A DNA stretch of 64,000 nucleotides from Imbricaverruca yamaguchii (lineage: Eukaryota > Arthropoda > Thecostraca > Neoverrucidae). The notes beneath the pieces were generated by a model. The model searched no databases and was not told the origin of the DNA. It worked only from the letters and a program-made list of their open reading frames with translations. The stretch spans positions 1,708,501 through 1,772,500 of the forward strand of contig JAOTOL010001656.1 of assembly GCA_034440575.1 (NCBI GenBank), written 5' to 3'. This document shows positions 1 through 11,113 of this stretch, piece after piece; the first letter of the stretch is position 1, and each line of letters starts with the position of its first letter. A program made the position numbers and the translations under genes.

Positions 1-1519
1 GGTCCTATGTTGGTACTGTGACGCTGGTCACCGGTCCCATGTCAGTACTGTGACGCTGGTCACCGGTCCCATGTCGGTACTGTGACGCTGGTCACCGGTC
101 TCATGTCAGTACTGTGACGCTGGCCACCGGTCCCATGTCTGTACTGTGACGCTGGCCACCGGTCTCATGTCGGTACTGTGACGCTGGTCACCGGTCTCAT
201 GTCGGTACTGTGACGCTGGTCACCGGTCCCATGTCGGTACTGTGACGCTGGTCACCGGTCCCATGTCAGTACTGTGACGCTGGCCACCGGTCCCATGTCT
301 GTACTGTGACGCTGGCCACCGGTCTCATGTCGGTACTGTGACGCTGGTCACCGGTCCCATGTCGGTACTGTGACGCTGGTCACCGGTCTCATGTCGGTAC
401 TGTGACGCTGGTCACCGGTCCCATGTCGGTACTGTGACGCTGGTCACCGGTCTCATGTCAGTACTGTGACGCTGGTCACCGGTCCCATGTCGGTACTGTG
501 ACGCTGGTCACCGGTCCCATGTCTGTACTGTGACGCTGGTCACCGGTCTCATGTCGGTACTGTGACGCTGGCCACCGGTCCTATGTTGGTACTGTGACGC
601 TGGTCACCGGTCTCATGTCAGTACTGTGACGCTGGTCACCGGTCCCATGTCGGTACTGTGACGCTGGTCACCGGTCCCATGTCGGTACTGTGACGCTGGT
701 CACCGGTCCCATGTCGGCACTGTGACGCTGGTCACCGGTCCCATGTCGGTACTGTGACGCTGGCCACCGGTCCCATGTCGGTACTGTGACGCTGGTCACC
801 GGTCCCATGTCAGTACTGTGACGCTGGCCACCGGTCCCATGTCGGCACTGTGACGCTGGTCACCGGTCCCATGTCGGTACTGTGACGCTGGTCACCGGTC
901 CCATGTCGGTACTGTGACGCTGGCCACCGGTCCCATGTCGGTACTGTGACGCTGGTCACCGGTCCCATGTCGGCACTGTGACGCTGGCCACCGGTCTCAT
1001 GTCGGTACTGTGACGCTGGCCACCGGTCCCATGTCGGTACTGTGACGCTGGCCACCGGTCCCATGTCGGTAATGTGACGCTGGCCACCGGTCCCATGTCG
1101 GCACTGTGACGCTGGCCACCGGTCCCATGTTGGTAATGTGACGCTGGTCACCGGTCCCATGTCGGCACTGTGACGCTGGCCACCGGTCTCATGTCGGTAC
1201 TGTGACGCTGGTCACCGGTCCCATGTCGGTACTGTGACGCTGGTCACCGGTCCCATGTCGGTACTGTGACGCTGGTCACCGGTCCCATGTCTGTACTGTG
1301 ACGCTGGCCACCGGTCCCATGTCGGTACTGTGACGCTGGTCACCGGTCCCATGTCGGTACTGTGACGCTGGCCACCGGTCCCATGTCTGTACTGTGACGC
1401 TGGTCACCGGTCCCATGTCGGCACTGTGACGCTGGTCACCGGTCCCATGTCGGTACTGTGACGCTGGCCACCGGTCCCATGTCGGTACTGTGACGCTGGC
1501 CACCGGTCCCATGTCGGTA
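1..1519. repeat. 32-bp minisatellite array, about 47 copies, open at the left window edge
   Basis: The stretch is a head-to-tail array with a regular 32-bp period. Each unit joins GGTCCCATGTCGGTACTGTG to ACGCTGGTCACC. Variable sites recur (CCC/CTC, CGG/CAG/CTG, GGTCACC/GGCCACC), so copies are close but not identical. Because 32 is not a multiple of three, open frames cycle through three readings and give a 32-residue peptide repeat on the minus strand. That openness is a consequence of the array and not evidence of coding. The array ends where a unit breaks into unrelated sequence near 1519. Its true length is unknown because it starts before the window. Confidence 0.97.
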
Positions 1520-1539
1520 CCATATGTCCATGTCCTATG

Positions 1540-2990
1540 TCCCAAAATCCCACCAAACTCCCTGAAAATCACGTTGGTGCTGACAAATCGTTCCCGGACC
1601 CTAAAAATGACGCTGAAGTTTCCAAATGTTGAACCGGGTCCCTGAAAATACCGCTGGGCCTCCAAATGGTTGCGCAAGAACCCCTATAAGTGTGACAGTA
1701 AAAAAATCGCTAATACCACAAGAGGTCGGGACGGGTACCTGGAATTCACGCTGGAGGCCAAAAAAAAACCGGAAGTCACGCCGGGCCCTTGAAAACGACA
1801 CTGGGTACTAGAAAGACTGACCAGGCCCTCAAGACCAAGCTGGGTCCAAAAAGCTCGGGTCGGGGCCTTGACAATCGCGCTGGGTCTAAAAAAGTTGGAC
1901 CGGTCACTTGAAAATCACTTTGGGAACACAAACAAGTCGTGCAATGGTCCTTGAAAATCACGGTGGGCACCGCAAAAAGACGGGCTGGGGCCGTGAAAAT
2001 CACGCTGGAGGCTTCAAAAGTTCGTACCTGAGCCCAGGAAATCAAGCTGTGGGCCGAAAAAAGTCGTGCCGGGTTCTTGAAAATCACAATGGGGACTCCA
2101 AAAGGTCGCACCGGGCCACTGAAAATCACGCTGAGCCTAAAGGAGCCGAAAAGTCGCACCCGGGCCGGTGCAAATCACGCTAGGGGCTCCACAGGTCGCA
2201 CCGGGGTCTCACAAGTCTCACCGGGAACACACAATAAATGAAGCCGGGGAAACGACAAATAGTCTGGACACGGAAAATCACCCTGGGATCCCAGCATTTG
2301 TTAAAAAAGAAACCAAAACGCGTTGGACCCCCAAATACGTGTCGAGACCTCCAAAACTCGCGATAGGCATCCAAACAAATGAAGACAAGGTACAAAAATA
2401 GCATTTAGACCCAGAAACATCGCGACCCAGAAACGCCCTTGGAAATCACTAGGGGCCAAAGAAGTTGTTCTGGAGCCCCACAAGTCGCAGCTGGTTCCCA
2501 AATTATCGAGACGGGACCCCGAGAAATTATATAGCAGACTCCAATATTGTGCTGGGGTTCCACAAATATGAGCGAGGAACCCCAAATAAACACAGCGGGA
2601 CCCTAAGAGAACAACTGGAGGACGAAAATGCGCCGGGCCCTGCAAAGCGTACCGAGTCTGTCAAAAAGCGGCAGGGCCTTAAAACATGCCTTGCAGCTCG
2701 AAATAAACACACCGGGAGCTAAAAACAAAACGCAATGGCGCCCCCAAAGCACACCGGGGCCTTGGGACCCCATAGGAACTTTAAAAACAAGCTGGGCCCT
2801 AAAAAATTGACATGGCCCTAGAAAAGGAACAAAATGACCGGGCACTGAATACACACTTTGGGGTCTGGTAAAACGCACCGATACCTAAAAAGGGATATTG
2901 TAGGCGCACAAAAATCGAACAAAATTATGAAAAAGAGCTGGGGTCGCAAAAATGTGCCGGGCCCCTAACAATTATTGGCCGGAGCCCTAA
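1540..2990 (-). repeat. Quasi-satellite block A (degenerate ~19/38-bp repeats)
   Basis: A highly diverged array. On the plus strand two half-units alternate, one resembling TGAAAATCACGCTGGGGC and one resembling CCAAAAAGTCGCACCGGGGC, giving a loose ~38-bp dimer. Units differ widely in sequence and spacing, so this is old. The same family occurs in opposite orientation at about 33.8-35.2 kb and 46.0-48.4 kb. Read on the minus strand, 2490-2620 aligns by eye with 33840-33960 without rearrangement: both carry an 'AGGGTCC...TGTGTTTAT' stretch followed by 'CCCCAG(C/T)ACAAT(A/T)(T/G)TGGAG'. No coding function is supported. Strand is given relative to blocks B and C. Confidence 0.75.
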
Positions 2991-2999
2991 AGCGCATCA

Positions 3000-3960
3000 G
3001 TGGACAAAGAAAAGCAGAAAGGTCCAAGAAAGACTCCTAACTGGAGCCTCAGTTCGGCTGTTAACCTGGGAGCGTATTTAACGAGAGATGAGGTGCACCG
3101 GTTATCCGGATTTCTTAGCCGCCAGAAAACGTGGGAAGAAGAGAATTGCTCCTTTAATTGAATTCAGGATTTGTTCTTGTGGCTCTTAAGTCTAAGCACG
3201 TTTATGACTTTATGGGGTGCTGCGTGCTGTCACATGTCAGATATATTGTGCTGAATTGTTGGACCGCAAGATAAGCGCTTCAACCGGGTGCCATATGATG
3301 TAGTTGTAGCATTTAGTTTCAAGTAGCGGATATTCTAAGGTGCACAATGTGTACTACAGTCTACAGAGATTATTGAGATGACTGATCATCTAGATGTTGG
3401 TGTTAGACCCTAAGGACAAACACCATACAATGTATTTTCATGCATTCCGATTTTCTTTGCCCGAGTCTGTCAGCCTGCCAATCTTCGTCCGTCACACACC
3501 GGATCAAATAATTTTCAACCAGCAATAACCCGCCTATTCTGTTTCTTATATATTTCCAGCATCAATCATCAATCACTTCTTCTGCCATGGGGCATAGCAA
3601 ATAAGCTATGTTTTTGCTTACTCTTTCACCTCAAAAACATCGGTGAGCAAACATCAAAAACATCTCAGTGACGTAAAGTACTCATTCATGGGAACTAGGG
3701 CATACCACATACCCATAAGTGAGGTTGTAATGAGCTTGCACTCCCCACACACATATCGGAAGTTAAAGAAATTTGAACAGCAACAGACACAGGTTTCCCT
3801 TTGTCCCTGTGTCCCTGTGAACAGCAGGTTTCCCTCGCACCAGGAAAACAAACATATTATTGAATCCACCAATCGTGAAGGATTCCATGTTCAGCAAGAA
3901 GGATGAATTTGAAAGTAGTTATGCTGCAATGATAGTTCTTTTTCAGTACCACATGTCGCT
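3000..3960. other. Unassigned single-copy-looking DNA
   Basis: No repeat structure, RNA gene or convincing coding exon is visible. Short open frames here show no recognisable domain. Confidence 0.5.
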
Positions 3961-3966
3961 GTTAGC

Positions 3967-4302
3967 CATAGGCATAGGCGCGCCCAGGGGGCATGCCTCC
4001 TCCACTTCAGGGGGCCCTTAGGCCTGCCCCTTGAAAGTTGTGTGTTCACTATTAATATTTTGGAGTTATCTATCCAACAGTGCTCAACCATGATACTTTG
4101 CGAAATTTCTTTGTGCGCCCCTCGTAGGTCATTGGTTTTACGACACATCGACCGTTGAGTCATGCAGCGTCGCCAATCTCTCACGCCAATTGGTAGCGGG
4201 TGAAGAGTAGCGGCAGGTGAAACTCGAACCTACAACCTTTCGATTGTGAGACGAGCAACTTACCCCTAGACTACTGAGCCCCTGGATGCGCCCCTGCTGT
4301 TG
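3967..4302. mobile_element. hAT-like MITE, degenerate ends
   Basis: The right end reads CTGGATGCGCCCCTG, the inverse of a CAGGGGCGCATCCAG terminal repeat. The left end (CATAGGCGCGCCCAGG, preceded by another CATAGG) matches it at about 12 of 16 positions. The flanking octamers CTGTTAGC (left) and CTGTTGAC (right) agree at 6 of 8 positions, as a decayed 8-bp hAT target duplication would. The same terminus is clean in the element at 49795-49984. The element is non-coding. Its right part contains a tRNA-like stretch, described separately. hAT assignment is from termini and target-site length only. Confidence 0.5.
4214..4284 (-). repeat. tRNA-like (SINE-head) sequence with degenerate Pol III boxes
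   Basis: On the minus strand the sequence has an A-box-like AGTAGTCTAGGGGTAA, an anticodon-arm-like stretch containing CTCACAATCGAAAG, and a B box GTAGGTTCGAGTTTC. Order and spacing match a tRNA; the middle resembles tRNA-Val(CAC). The T stem pairs poorly (a mismatch and two G-T pairs by eye) and no proper acceptor stem closes. It is therefore a tRNA-derived repeat or pseudogene and not a working tRNA. It lies inside the MITE-like element, close to its right terminus. Confidence 0.6.
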
Positions 4303-4611
4303 ACCCTGACCCACCCACTTTTTTAGATATGCAATATGCGTTTTTGCATATGCGTTCCTACGCATATGCAAAACATCAAGATTTACCCATTGTACTTGGT
4401 TACGAAAATCGGTCTGGGGGATGGCCCCCGTATCCCCGACTCTGCCAGGAAGCATACTTTGGTTTCGCGATAGAATGGACACGATTTTGTATCATGAACA
4501 ATAAGAAATAGTGGAAGGCATTCAATTTCAGAGAGCTGAGGGGAGCCGTGACGTGTTCACAGAGGGAATTGTCTCTCCATCGTGATCGTGAATGCTGTAT
4601 CACATACATAC

Positions 4612-4855
4612 TTGTCTCTCTTTCGGGACTATGGGTGCTGCATTACAGATAAAAATGTGTCTCTATCCGGACCGTGGGCGCTGTTTTACAGAGGGAAATG
4701 TTTACCGGGACCATGGGTGCTGAATTACACATAAAAATGTTTATCGGGACCGTGGGTGCTGCATTACAGAAGAAAATGTCTCTATTTGGACCGTGGGTGC
4801 TGTATTACTGAGGGGAAATGTTTATCGGGACCGTGGGTGCTGCATTACCGAGTGA
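4612..4855. repeat. Degenerate ~39-bp tandem repeat, about 6 copies
   Basis: Six imperfect copies share GGGACCGTGGGTGCTGCATT followed by ACAG and an AAAATGT(C/T)T run. Copies vary at many positions and in length. Confidence 0.8.
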
Positions 4856-4859
4856 GGCA

Positions 4860-5598
4860 TCTCTATATCGGAGCCTTGGGGAATATGTCCAAGGATCCAG
4901 AAAGAAGCGAACGCTATTCACGAAAGGATGTTTGAGGGCCACACATTTTACCATAATGACCTCCCGTGGCCATACAGAAGCAGGGAAATATTTGACATCA
5001 TTCCTCCGAGTCACAATTCTTTTCCCGACCCCATGTGCACGACACAAGCTGGTTAGCAACACCGTGTTAGATCTCTGCTTCTTGTGGAATGCATGGCACA
5101 GCAGGATTATAATGCCATTTGGTAGGGTGTGAACAAGGATTACCCGGTTGGCTCTGGTGTCAGCTCCAGCCTTCCAAGACCACGGGATGAAAGGCATGGA
5201 TACAATACTGGAGATAGCAGGATAACAATGGGTGTGCGGCGGGGCAGGTTGAGTAGGTGCGGTGTGGAATGCAAGAATGGGGTAATGGCGTCGTCCAGTA
5301 GCCGAGGCTACTGACCCGGCCGCTGCGAGGACTCGAATGTGTGCAGAGGTGTGCACGTGTCAGATGCACGTCTGCGCGGCCAGCGTGGCGCCGCCTGCTT
5401 CTCTCGGCCGGAAGGTCGGCGACCGAGCATCCGGCGGCTGCGCGCCCGCTGCGTATTCCAGAGCACGCACACACGGCGCGCCGCGCGGCGCGCTCCAGGT
5501 GGAGGTGAACGGCCGACGGCCCGGCCCGGCCCCGGCCCCGGCCCGGCCCCGGTCAGGCCGACCCGCTCTGAAGAGGGCCGCCGCCGCCGGCGGGCGTG
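4860..5598. other. No gene recognised; GC/CpG-rich right half
   Basis: 4860-5300 shows nothing I can assign. About 5310-5598 is strongly GC- and CpG-rich, with a run of GGCCCCGGCCCCGG type, and leads directly into the 45-bp array. A CpG-island promoter is conceivable, but no downstream exon is visible and the array shares the same composition. Confidence 0.4.
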
Positions 5599-8035
5599 CG
5601 GCCGCAGCGGCGGCAGAGTTGGCGGCCACTGGTCAGGCAGCACGGCCGGCAGCAGCAGCAGAGTTGGCGGCCACTGGTCAGGCAGCACGGCCGGCAGCGG
5701 CGGCAGAGTTGGCGGCCACTGGTCAGGCAGCACGGTGTGCGGCAGCAGCGGCGGCAGAGTTACTGGTCAGGCAGCACGGCCGGCAGCGGCGGCAGAGTTG
5801 GCGGCCACTGGTCAGGCAGGACGGCCGGCAGCAGTGGCAGAGTTGGCGGCCACTGGTCAGGCAGCACGGCCGGCAGCAGTGGCAGAGTTGGCGGCCACTG
5901 GTCAGGCAGGACGGCCGGCCGCAGCGGCGGCAGAGTTGGCGGCCACTGGTCAGGCAGCACGGCCGGCAGCAGTGGCGGCAGAGTTGGCGGCCACTGGTCA
6001 GGCAGCACGGCCGGCAGTAGTGGCGGCAGAGTTGGCGGTCACTGGTCAGGCAGCACGGCCGGCAGCAGTGGCAGAGTTGGCGGCCACTGGTCAGGCAGCA
6101 CGGCCGGCAGTGGCTGCAGAGTTGGCGGCCACTGGTCAGGCAGCACGGCCGGCAGTGGCTGCAGAGTTGGCGGTCACTGGTCAGGCAGCACGGCCGGCAG
6201 CAGTGGCAGAGTTGGCGGCCACTGGTCAGGCAGGCGGCCGGCAGCAGTGGCAGAGTTGGCGGCCACTGGTCAGACAGGACGGTGGCCGGCCGCAGTGGCG
6301 GCAGAGTTGGCGGCCACTGGTCAGGCAGCATGGGCGCAGCGGCGGCAGAGTTGGCGGCCACTGGTCAGGCAGCACGGCCGGCAGCAGTGGCAGAGTTGGC
6401 GGCCACTGGTCAGGCAGCACGGCCGGCAGCAGTGGCAAAGTTGGCGGCCACTGGTCAGGCAGGACGGCCGGCAGCGGCCGCAGCAGTGGCAGAGTTGGCG
6501 GCCACTGGTCAGGCAGGACGGCGGCCGCAGCAGTGGCAGAGTTGGCGGCCACTGGTCAGGCAGGACGGCCGGCAGCAGTGGCAGAGTTGGCGGCCACTGG
6601 TCAGGCAGGCGGCCGGCAGTGGCTGCAGAGTTGGCGGCCACTGGTCAGGCAGCACGGCCGGCAGCAGTGGCAGAGTTGGCGGTCACTGGTCAGGCAGGCG
6701 GCCGGCAGCAGTGGCAGAGTTGGCGGTCACTGGTCAGGCAGGACGGCAGCCGGCAGCAGTGGCAGAGTTGGCGGTCACTGGTCAGGCAGGACGGCCGGCG
6801 GCAGCGGCTGCAGGGTTGGCGGCCACTGGTCAGGCAGCACGGCCGGCCGCAGCGGCGGCAGAGTTGGCGGCCACTGGTCAGGCAGCACGGCCGGCAGCAG
6901 CGGCAGAGTTGGCGGCCACTGGTCAGGCAGGACGGCCGGCAGCAGCGGCAGAGTTGGCGGCCACTGGTCAGGCAGGACGGCCGGCAGCAGCGGCGGCAGA
7001 GTTGGCGGCCGCTGGTCAGGCAGGCGGCCAGTCGCAGTGGCAGAGTTGGCGGTCACTGGTCAGGCAGGACGGCAGCCGGCAGCAGTGGCAGAGTTGGCGG
7101 TCACTGGTCAGGCAGGACGGCCGGCCGCAGCGGCTGCAGAGTTGGCGGCCACTGGTCAGGCAGCACGGCCGGCCGCAGCGGCGGCAGAGTTGGCGGCCAC
7201 TGGTCAGGCAGGACGGCCGGCAGCAGCGGCAGAGTTGGCGGCCACTGGTCAGGCAGGACGGCCGGCAGCAGTGGCAGAGTTGGCGGCCACTGGTCAGGCA
7301 GCACGGCCGGCCGCAGCGGCGGCAGAGTTGGTGGCCACTGGTCAGGCAGCACGGCCGGCAGCAGTGGCAGAGTTGGCGGCCACTGGTCAGGCAGGACGGC
7401 CGGCAGCAGTGGCAGAGTTGGCGGCCACTGGTCAGGCAGGACGGCCGGCAGCAGCGGCGGCAGAGTTGGCGGCCGCTGGTCAGGCAGGCGGCCAGCCGCA
7501 GGGAGAGTTGGCGCACTGGTAGGAGGACGCGCGGGGGGCGGCAGAGTTGGCGGCCACTGGTCAGGCAGGACGGGCCGGCAGCAGTGGCAGAGTTGGCGGC
7601 CACTGGTCAGGCAGGACGGCCAGCCGCAGTGGCAGAGTTGGCGGCCACTGGTCAGGCAGGACGGCCGGCCGCAGCGGCGGCAGAGTTGGCGGCCACTGGT
7701 CAGGCAGCACGGCCGGCAGCAGTGGCAGAGTTGGCGGCCACTGGTCAGGCAGGACGGCCGGCAGCAGTGGCAGAGTTGGCGGCCACTGGTCAGGCAGGAC
7801 GGCCGGCAGCAGCGGCGGCAGAGTTGGCGGCCGCTGGTCAGGCAGGACGGCCGGCAGCAGTGGCAGAGTTGGCGGCCACTGGTCAGGCAGGACGGCCGGC
7901 AGCAGTGGCAGAGTTGGCGGCCACTGGTCAGGCAGGACGGCCGGCAGCAGCGGCGGCAGAGTTGGCGGCCGCTGGTCAGGCAGGCGGCCAGCCGCAGTGG
8001 CAGAGTTGGCGACCGCCGATCAGGCGGGACGGCGG
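5599..8035. repeat. ~45-bp GC-rich minisatellite array, about 54 units
   Basis: The units carry GGCAGCAGTGGCAGAGTTGG followed by CGGCCACTGGTCAGGCAG and (C/G)ACGGCC. Most are 45 bp, with 48-bp variants (an extra CGG) and a few short ones. Since 45 and 48 are multiples of three, all three plus-strand frames stay open for hundreds of codons, giving low-complexity peptides of the types RQQWQSWRPLVRQ, AARPAAVAELAATGQ and STAGSSGRVGGHWSG. Simultaneous openness of overlapping frames argues for composition and periodicity and against a selected protein. A small disruption sits near 7500-7545. Confidence 0.95.
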
Positions 8036-8039
8036 CGGC

Positions 8040-8760
8040 GGCCCGCGTCCAGCCCTTCGGATAATTCCAGAATTTGGCGTTCGGCAATTCGAATGTACAT
8101 TATACGCATTGGCTGTTTACGGCAAGTGAAGTGAGTGGGCGACGTTCAATCAAAATGAATTAGGCCTGATGGCATGTCAAGTGGGAAGAGCGTCAAGAAA
8201 TCGTCTCGCATTTCTTCTGAATGTAAATGTTTTAACCTTCATGGTAATACAAACAGCGGATCTTGACGTTTCGTTTTCGACTTTCAATTATGGAACACAT
8301 CTGTTTCCATCCGCAACCACGAAAGCACAACAGGTAGCACACATTATACTTTGCCGTTTTCATCTTCCCATGTCTTCATTTCTTGTCCCCAAGACAGCTC
8401 TTTTCACCACCAAGGGCCACTTTTGGGAGCATTACATCAACATTTTGGCCACAGGTTTACAGCTAACCAAGGGCAACATCAGGTTCCAATGAATGATCTC
8501 ACGTGTCTGATATGCCTGCCAAACATTGAAGAAAAAACAGCACCTAGATATGGAGAAAATTACGATCTCTGTGATCACATACCGTTCTCCAATTTTGGTA
8601 GTGTGTTCGCCGAGGACTGACCTGGCGCACTGGCTCAGAGCCGCCGGAGACACTGCTGCCATCTATGGGCCATTCAAACACTTCAAATTCTCCCAACGCT
8701 CGCTGAGGTCACCGAGATCCTGCTCGAACGCGCACTACACTGGATGAGCAATACATTGAA
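8040..8760. other. Unassigned DNA between arrays
   Basis: Includes an open frame of about 107 codons (8169-8492) with no recognisable domain or splice context. Nothing else can be supported. Confidence 0.4.
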
Positions 8761-8762
8761 CA

Positions 8763-8924
8763 CTCGTGGTGGCATCGTGTGTGGCCGTGCGATGCAATGC
8801 ATTCAACTCGTGGTGGCATCGTGTGTGGCCGTGCGATGCAATGCATTCAACTCGTGGTGGCATCGTGTGTGGCCGTGCGATGCAATGCATTCAACTCGTG
8901 GTGGTATCGTGTGTGGACGTGCGA
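8763..8924. repeat. 44-bp tandem repeat, 3.7 copies
   Basis: Units start at 8763, 8807, 8851 and 8895 with CTCGTGGTGGCATCGTGTGT, and the first three continue through GGCCGTGCGATGCAATGCAT. Copies 1-3 are nearly identical; the last diverges after 'CGTGTGTGGACGTGCGA'. Confidence 0.95.
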
Positions 8925-9101
8925 ATCACCTGGTCCTGATACTTCCGCTCATACCCCATCGGTAAATAGCATGCGAATTCGCTTCATCTGTACTTCATCA
9001 TAAAGACATAAAGACATAAAAGATTAGTGCAACTATGAGCCACAAGGGTCCTTCTTGGATGCACTCTGTACACTGAACCAGTTGCCCACCAAATCTGTCA
9101 A

Positions 9102-9515
9102 TCAGCCCTCCCTGTAATACTGAAAAGCAAGCCCTCTATTCTTATAATGATTGTCTATGCTGTTTTTAAAGATGTTCAATGTGCTGCTACTGACAATGTT
9201 TTCTGGAAGCTGGTTCCAGTGTTCTACTACCCTGTTGGTGAAGAAAGTTTGCCTTAACCTTGTTCTGCTGTGGTTAACTTTAATTTTGAATATATGACCT
9301 ATAATTGCATCATTTCTGTTCAACTCAAACATTTCCCCAAGGTATCCCCTCTCCAGACCATGGACAAATTTAAAGACCTCGATGAGATCTCCTCTCAGCC
9401 TTCTATATCTAAGTGAAAACATATTCAATTTCTTCAATCTTTCCTCATATGCCAGGTTGCTTATGCCATTAACCATTTTGTAGCCCTCTTTTGTACTCTC
9501 TCTAAAAGCCAACAA
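9102..9515 (-). pseudogene. CR1-like ORF2, C-terminal domain
   Basis: About 137 codons encode the conserved C-terminal segment of CR1/L2-group polymerases. The hallmark is YEERLKKLNMFSLRYRRLRG, followed by a region containing FTNRVVEHWNQLPENIV, close to the usual 'R...WN.LP..VV' ending. The frame differs from the preceding RT segment, so there is a frameshift near 9470-9500, where RVQKRATK should run into MVNGISNLAYEERL. The product would be the tail of the ORF2 protein acting in target-primed reverse transcription. It ends just before the short 3' UTR. Assignment to the group is firm; the exact clade within CR1/L2/Rex1 is not. Confidence 0.88.
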
Positions 9516-10510
9516 TCTTTTTCATAGCTAGGAGACCAAGCTTGGATGCAGTATTCCAAATGTGGCCTGACGTATGCACAGTAAAGCTTCCTGATCACTT
9601 CCTCACTTCTGTATGATACATTCCTATTTATTGCCCTGAGCATTCTCAGTGCCTTCTTGCTGGCTTCCTTGGTCTGTTCTGATGCCCCCAGTTTTGTGTT
9701 TAGAATAACACTTAAATCCTTCTCCTATTGAGTCACTGATAGCACTTGGCCACCCATCAAGTATGGAGCCTTCATATGCTGCTTACCTACATGCATGATT
9801 TTGCACTTATCAAAATTAAATTTCATTTGCCATTCTTCGGACCACTTCACAAGTTCGTCTAAGTCTTTTTGCAGCGAGATATGCTCATCTTGACCTGTTA
9901 TTGCCCTAAAGACCTTCAAATCATCCGCAAATTTCAAAACTTTACTGCTTAGGCCACTTTCAATGTTATTTACAAATATAATGAACAATAGTGGCCCCAG
10001 TACTGAGCCCTGGGGGACTCCACTAAGAACATTTTGCCATGATGACTTTGTACCATTTAGCATCACTCTTTGCTGTCTATCTGAAAGCCACAACTCTATC
10101 CATTTTAAGATGCTACCTGCAATACCATGGGACTGAAGCTGTATCATTAACCGTTTATGGGGAACCTTGTCAAAGGCCTTACTAAAGTCAAGATATGCTG
10201 CATCAACCTGATTTCCCTGATCAAATTGTTCTGTGGCGAAGTTCAAAAAGTCCAAGAGGTTTGTGAGACACGATCGTCCTTTTCTAAACCCATGTTGAGT
10301 ATCTTGAATCAATCTGCTACCTTCCAGATAACTAACTATTCTATCCTTGATAATTGATTCGAGTACCTTGCAGACTAGGGATGTGAGACTTACTGGCCTA
10401 TAGTTTTCAACTTTCCCTCTTTCTCCTTTCTTGATAATAGGAACTACATTTGCCCTTTTCCAATCGGTTGGAATTTCATTTTGTGAAACTGATCTACAAA
10501 ATATTATACT
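9461..10510 (-). pseudogene. CR1-like ORF2, reverse transcriptase core
   Basis: This is the best-preserved coding stretch of the window. From about 10505 downward one frame reads through RT motifs in order: NYRPVSLTSLVCKVLESIIK, QHGFRKGRSCLTNLLDF, motif A AYLDFSKAFDKVPH, motif B SGVPQGSVLGPLLF and the catalytic KFADDLKVF (Phe-Ala-Asp-Asp codons at 9920-9931). A single in-frame TAG near 9725 (after QVLSVTQ) separates it from the thumb segment, which ends near 9461 in the same frame and carries RPHLEYCIQAWSPSY. Both catalytic aspartates are intact, but the nonsense codon and flanking frameshifts make it non-functional as it stands. Family membership rests on motif recognition. Confidence 0.92.
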
Positions 10511-11113
10511 AAGTGGAAATGCCAGTTTTCAGTTCCCCGCAACACCCTAGCATAAATTTCATCAGGTCCTGCTGCCTTGTTTGGCTTTATTTTCCTGATA
10601 TGATTGTAAACAACATCACTATCAATGAAATCAACATCATTTGTCAGATCCCATGTCACTGAACTATGGTGTACGGTCGGCAGATTGGTCATATCTTCCA
10701 ATGTAAACACTGATTTGAACTGCTTGCTCAGCTCCTCAACCATCTCACTATCCTCACCCAATGTAGTCCCGTTTACTTCCAATGGACCAATTGTGCTAGA
10801 AACTTTACTCAGCTTGTAGAAACTAAAGAACTTTTTACTGTCCCTATTACAGTATCTGGCTAAATCCAGTTTTTTTGGTCGCTTTGCTGCTCTGGTTTTT
10901 TTGCTTCACGGTGTCTCTAGCTTTTCGATACGCTTTTAGATTAACGACATTTGAAGCTTCTTTAAAGACTCTAAATGCAGTTTTCTTAGCCTTAATTGCT
11001 TTTATCAAGTCTGGTGTAAGCCATGCTGGCTTTCCTACCCTTCTTTTGCGTCTTTGCTTTTGGGGGACATGTCTAATCTGAGTTTCCTTCAGTAAGATTT
11101 GAACTTTTCCCAC
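10504..11113 (-). pseudogene. CR1-like ORF2, endonuclease-RT linker and RT N-terminus
   Basis: Two adjacent open segments cover the region between endonuclease and RT. The upstream one (11113-10847) contains KPAWLTPDLIKAIKAKKTAF and a basic YRKARD stretch, the usual linker signature. The downstream one (10782-10504) contains HIRKIKPNKAAGPDEIYARV, the N-terminal RT motif. They lie in different frames, and a further frameshift near 10505 separates them from the RT core. Order, spacing and sequence agree with CR1-type elements. Confidence 0.85.

Noticed and set aside
1..1519. CRISPR-like array
   Set aside because: Units are contiguous with no unique spacers; the whole context is eukaryotic.
3643..3906. 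Short secreted-protein-like frame
   Set aside because: No signal peptide, no recognisable domain and no splice context.
5596..8064. 822-codon open frame as a real protein gene
   Set aside because: It consists of minisatellite units; two other plus frames and long minus-strand stretches are equally open, and no start or promoter evidence supports one frame.
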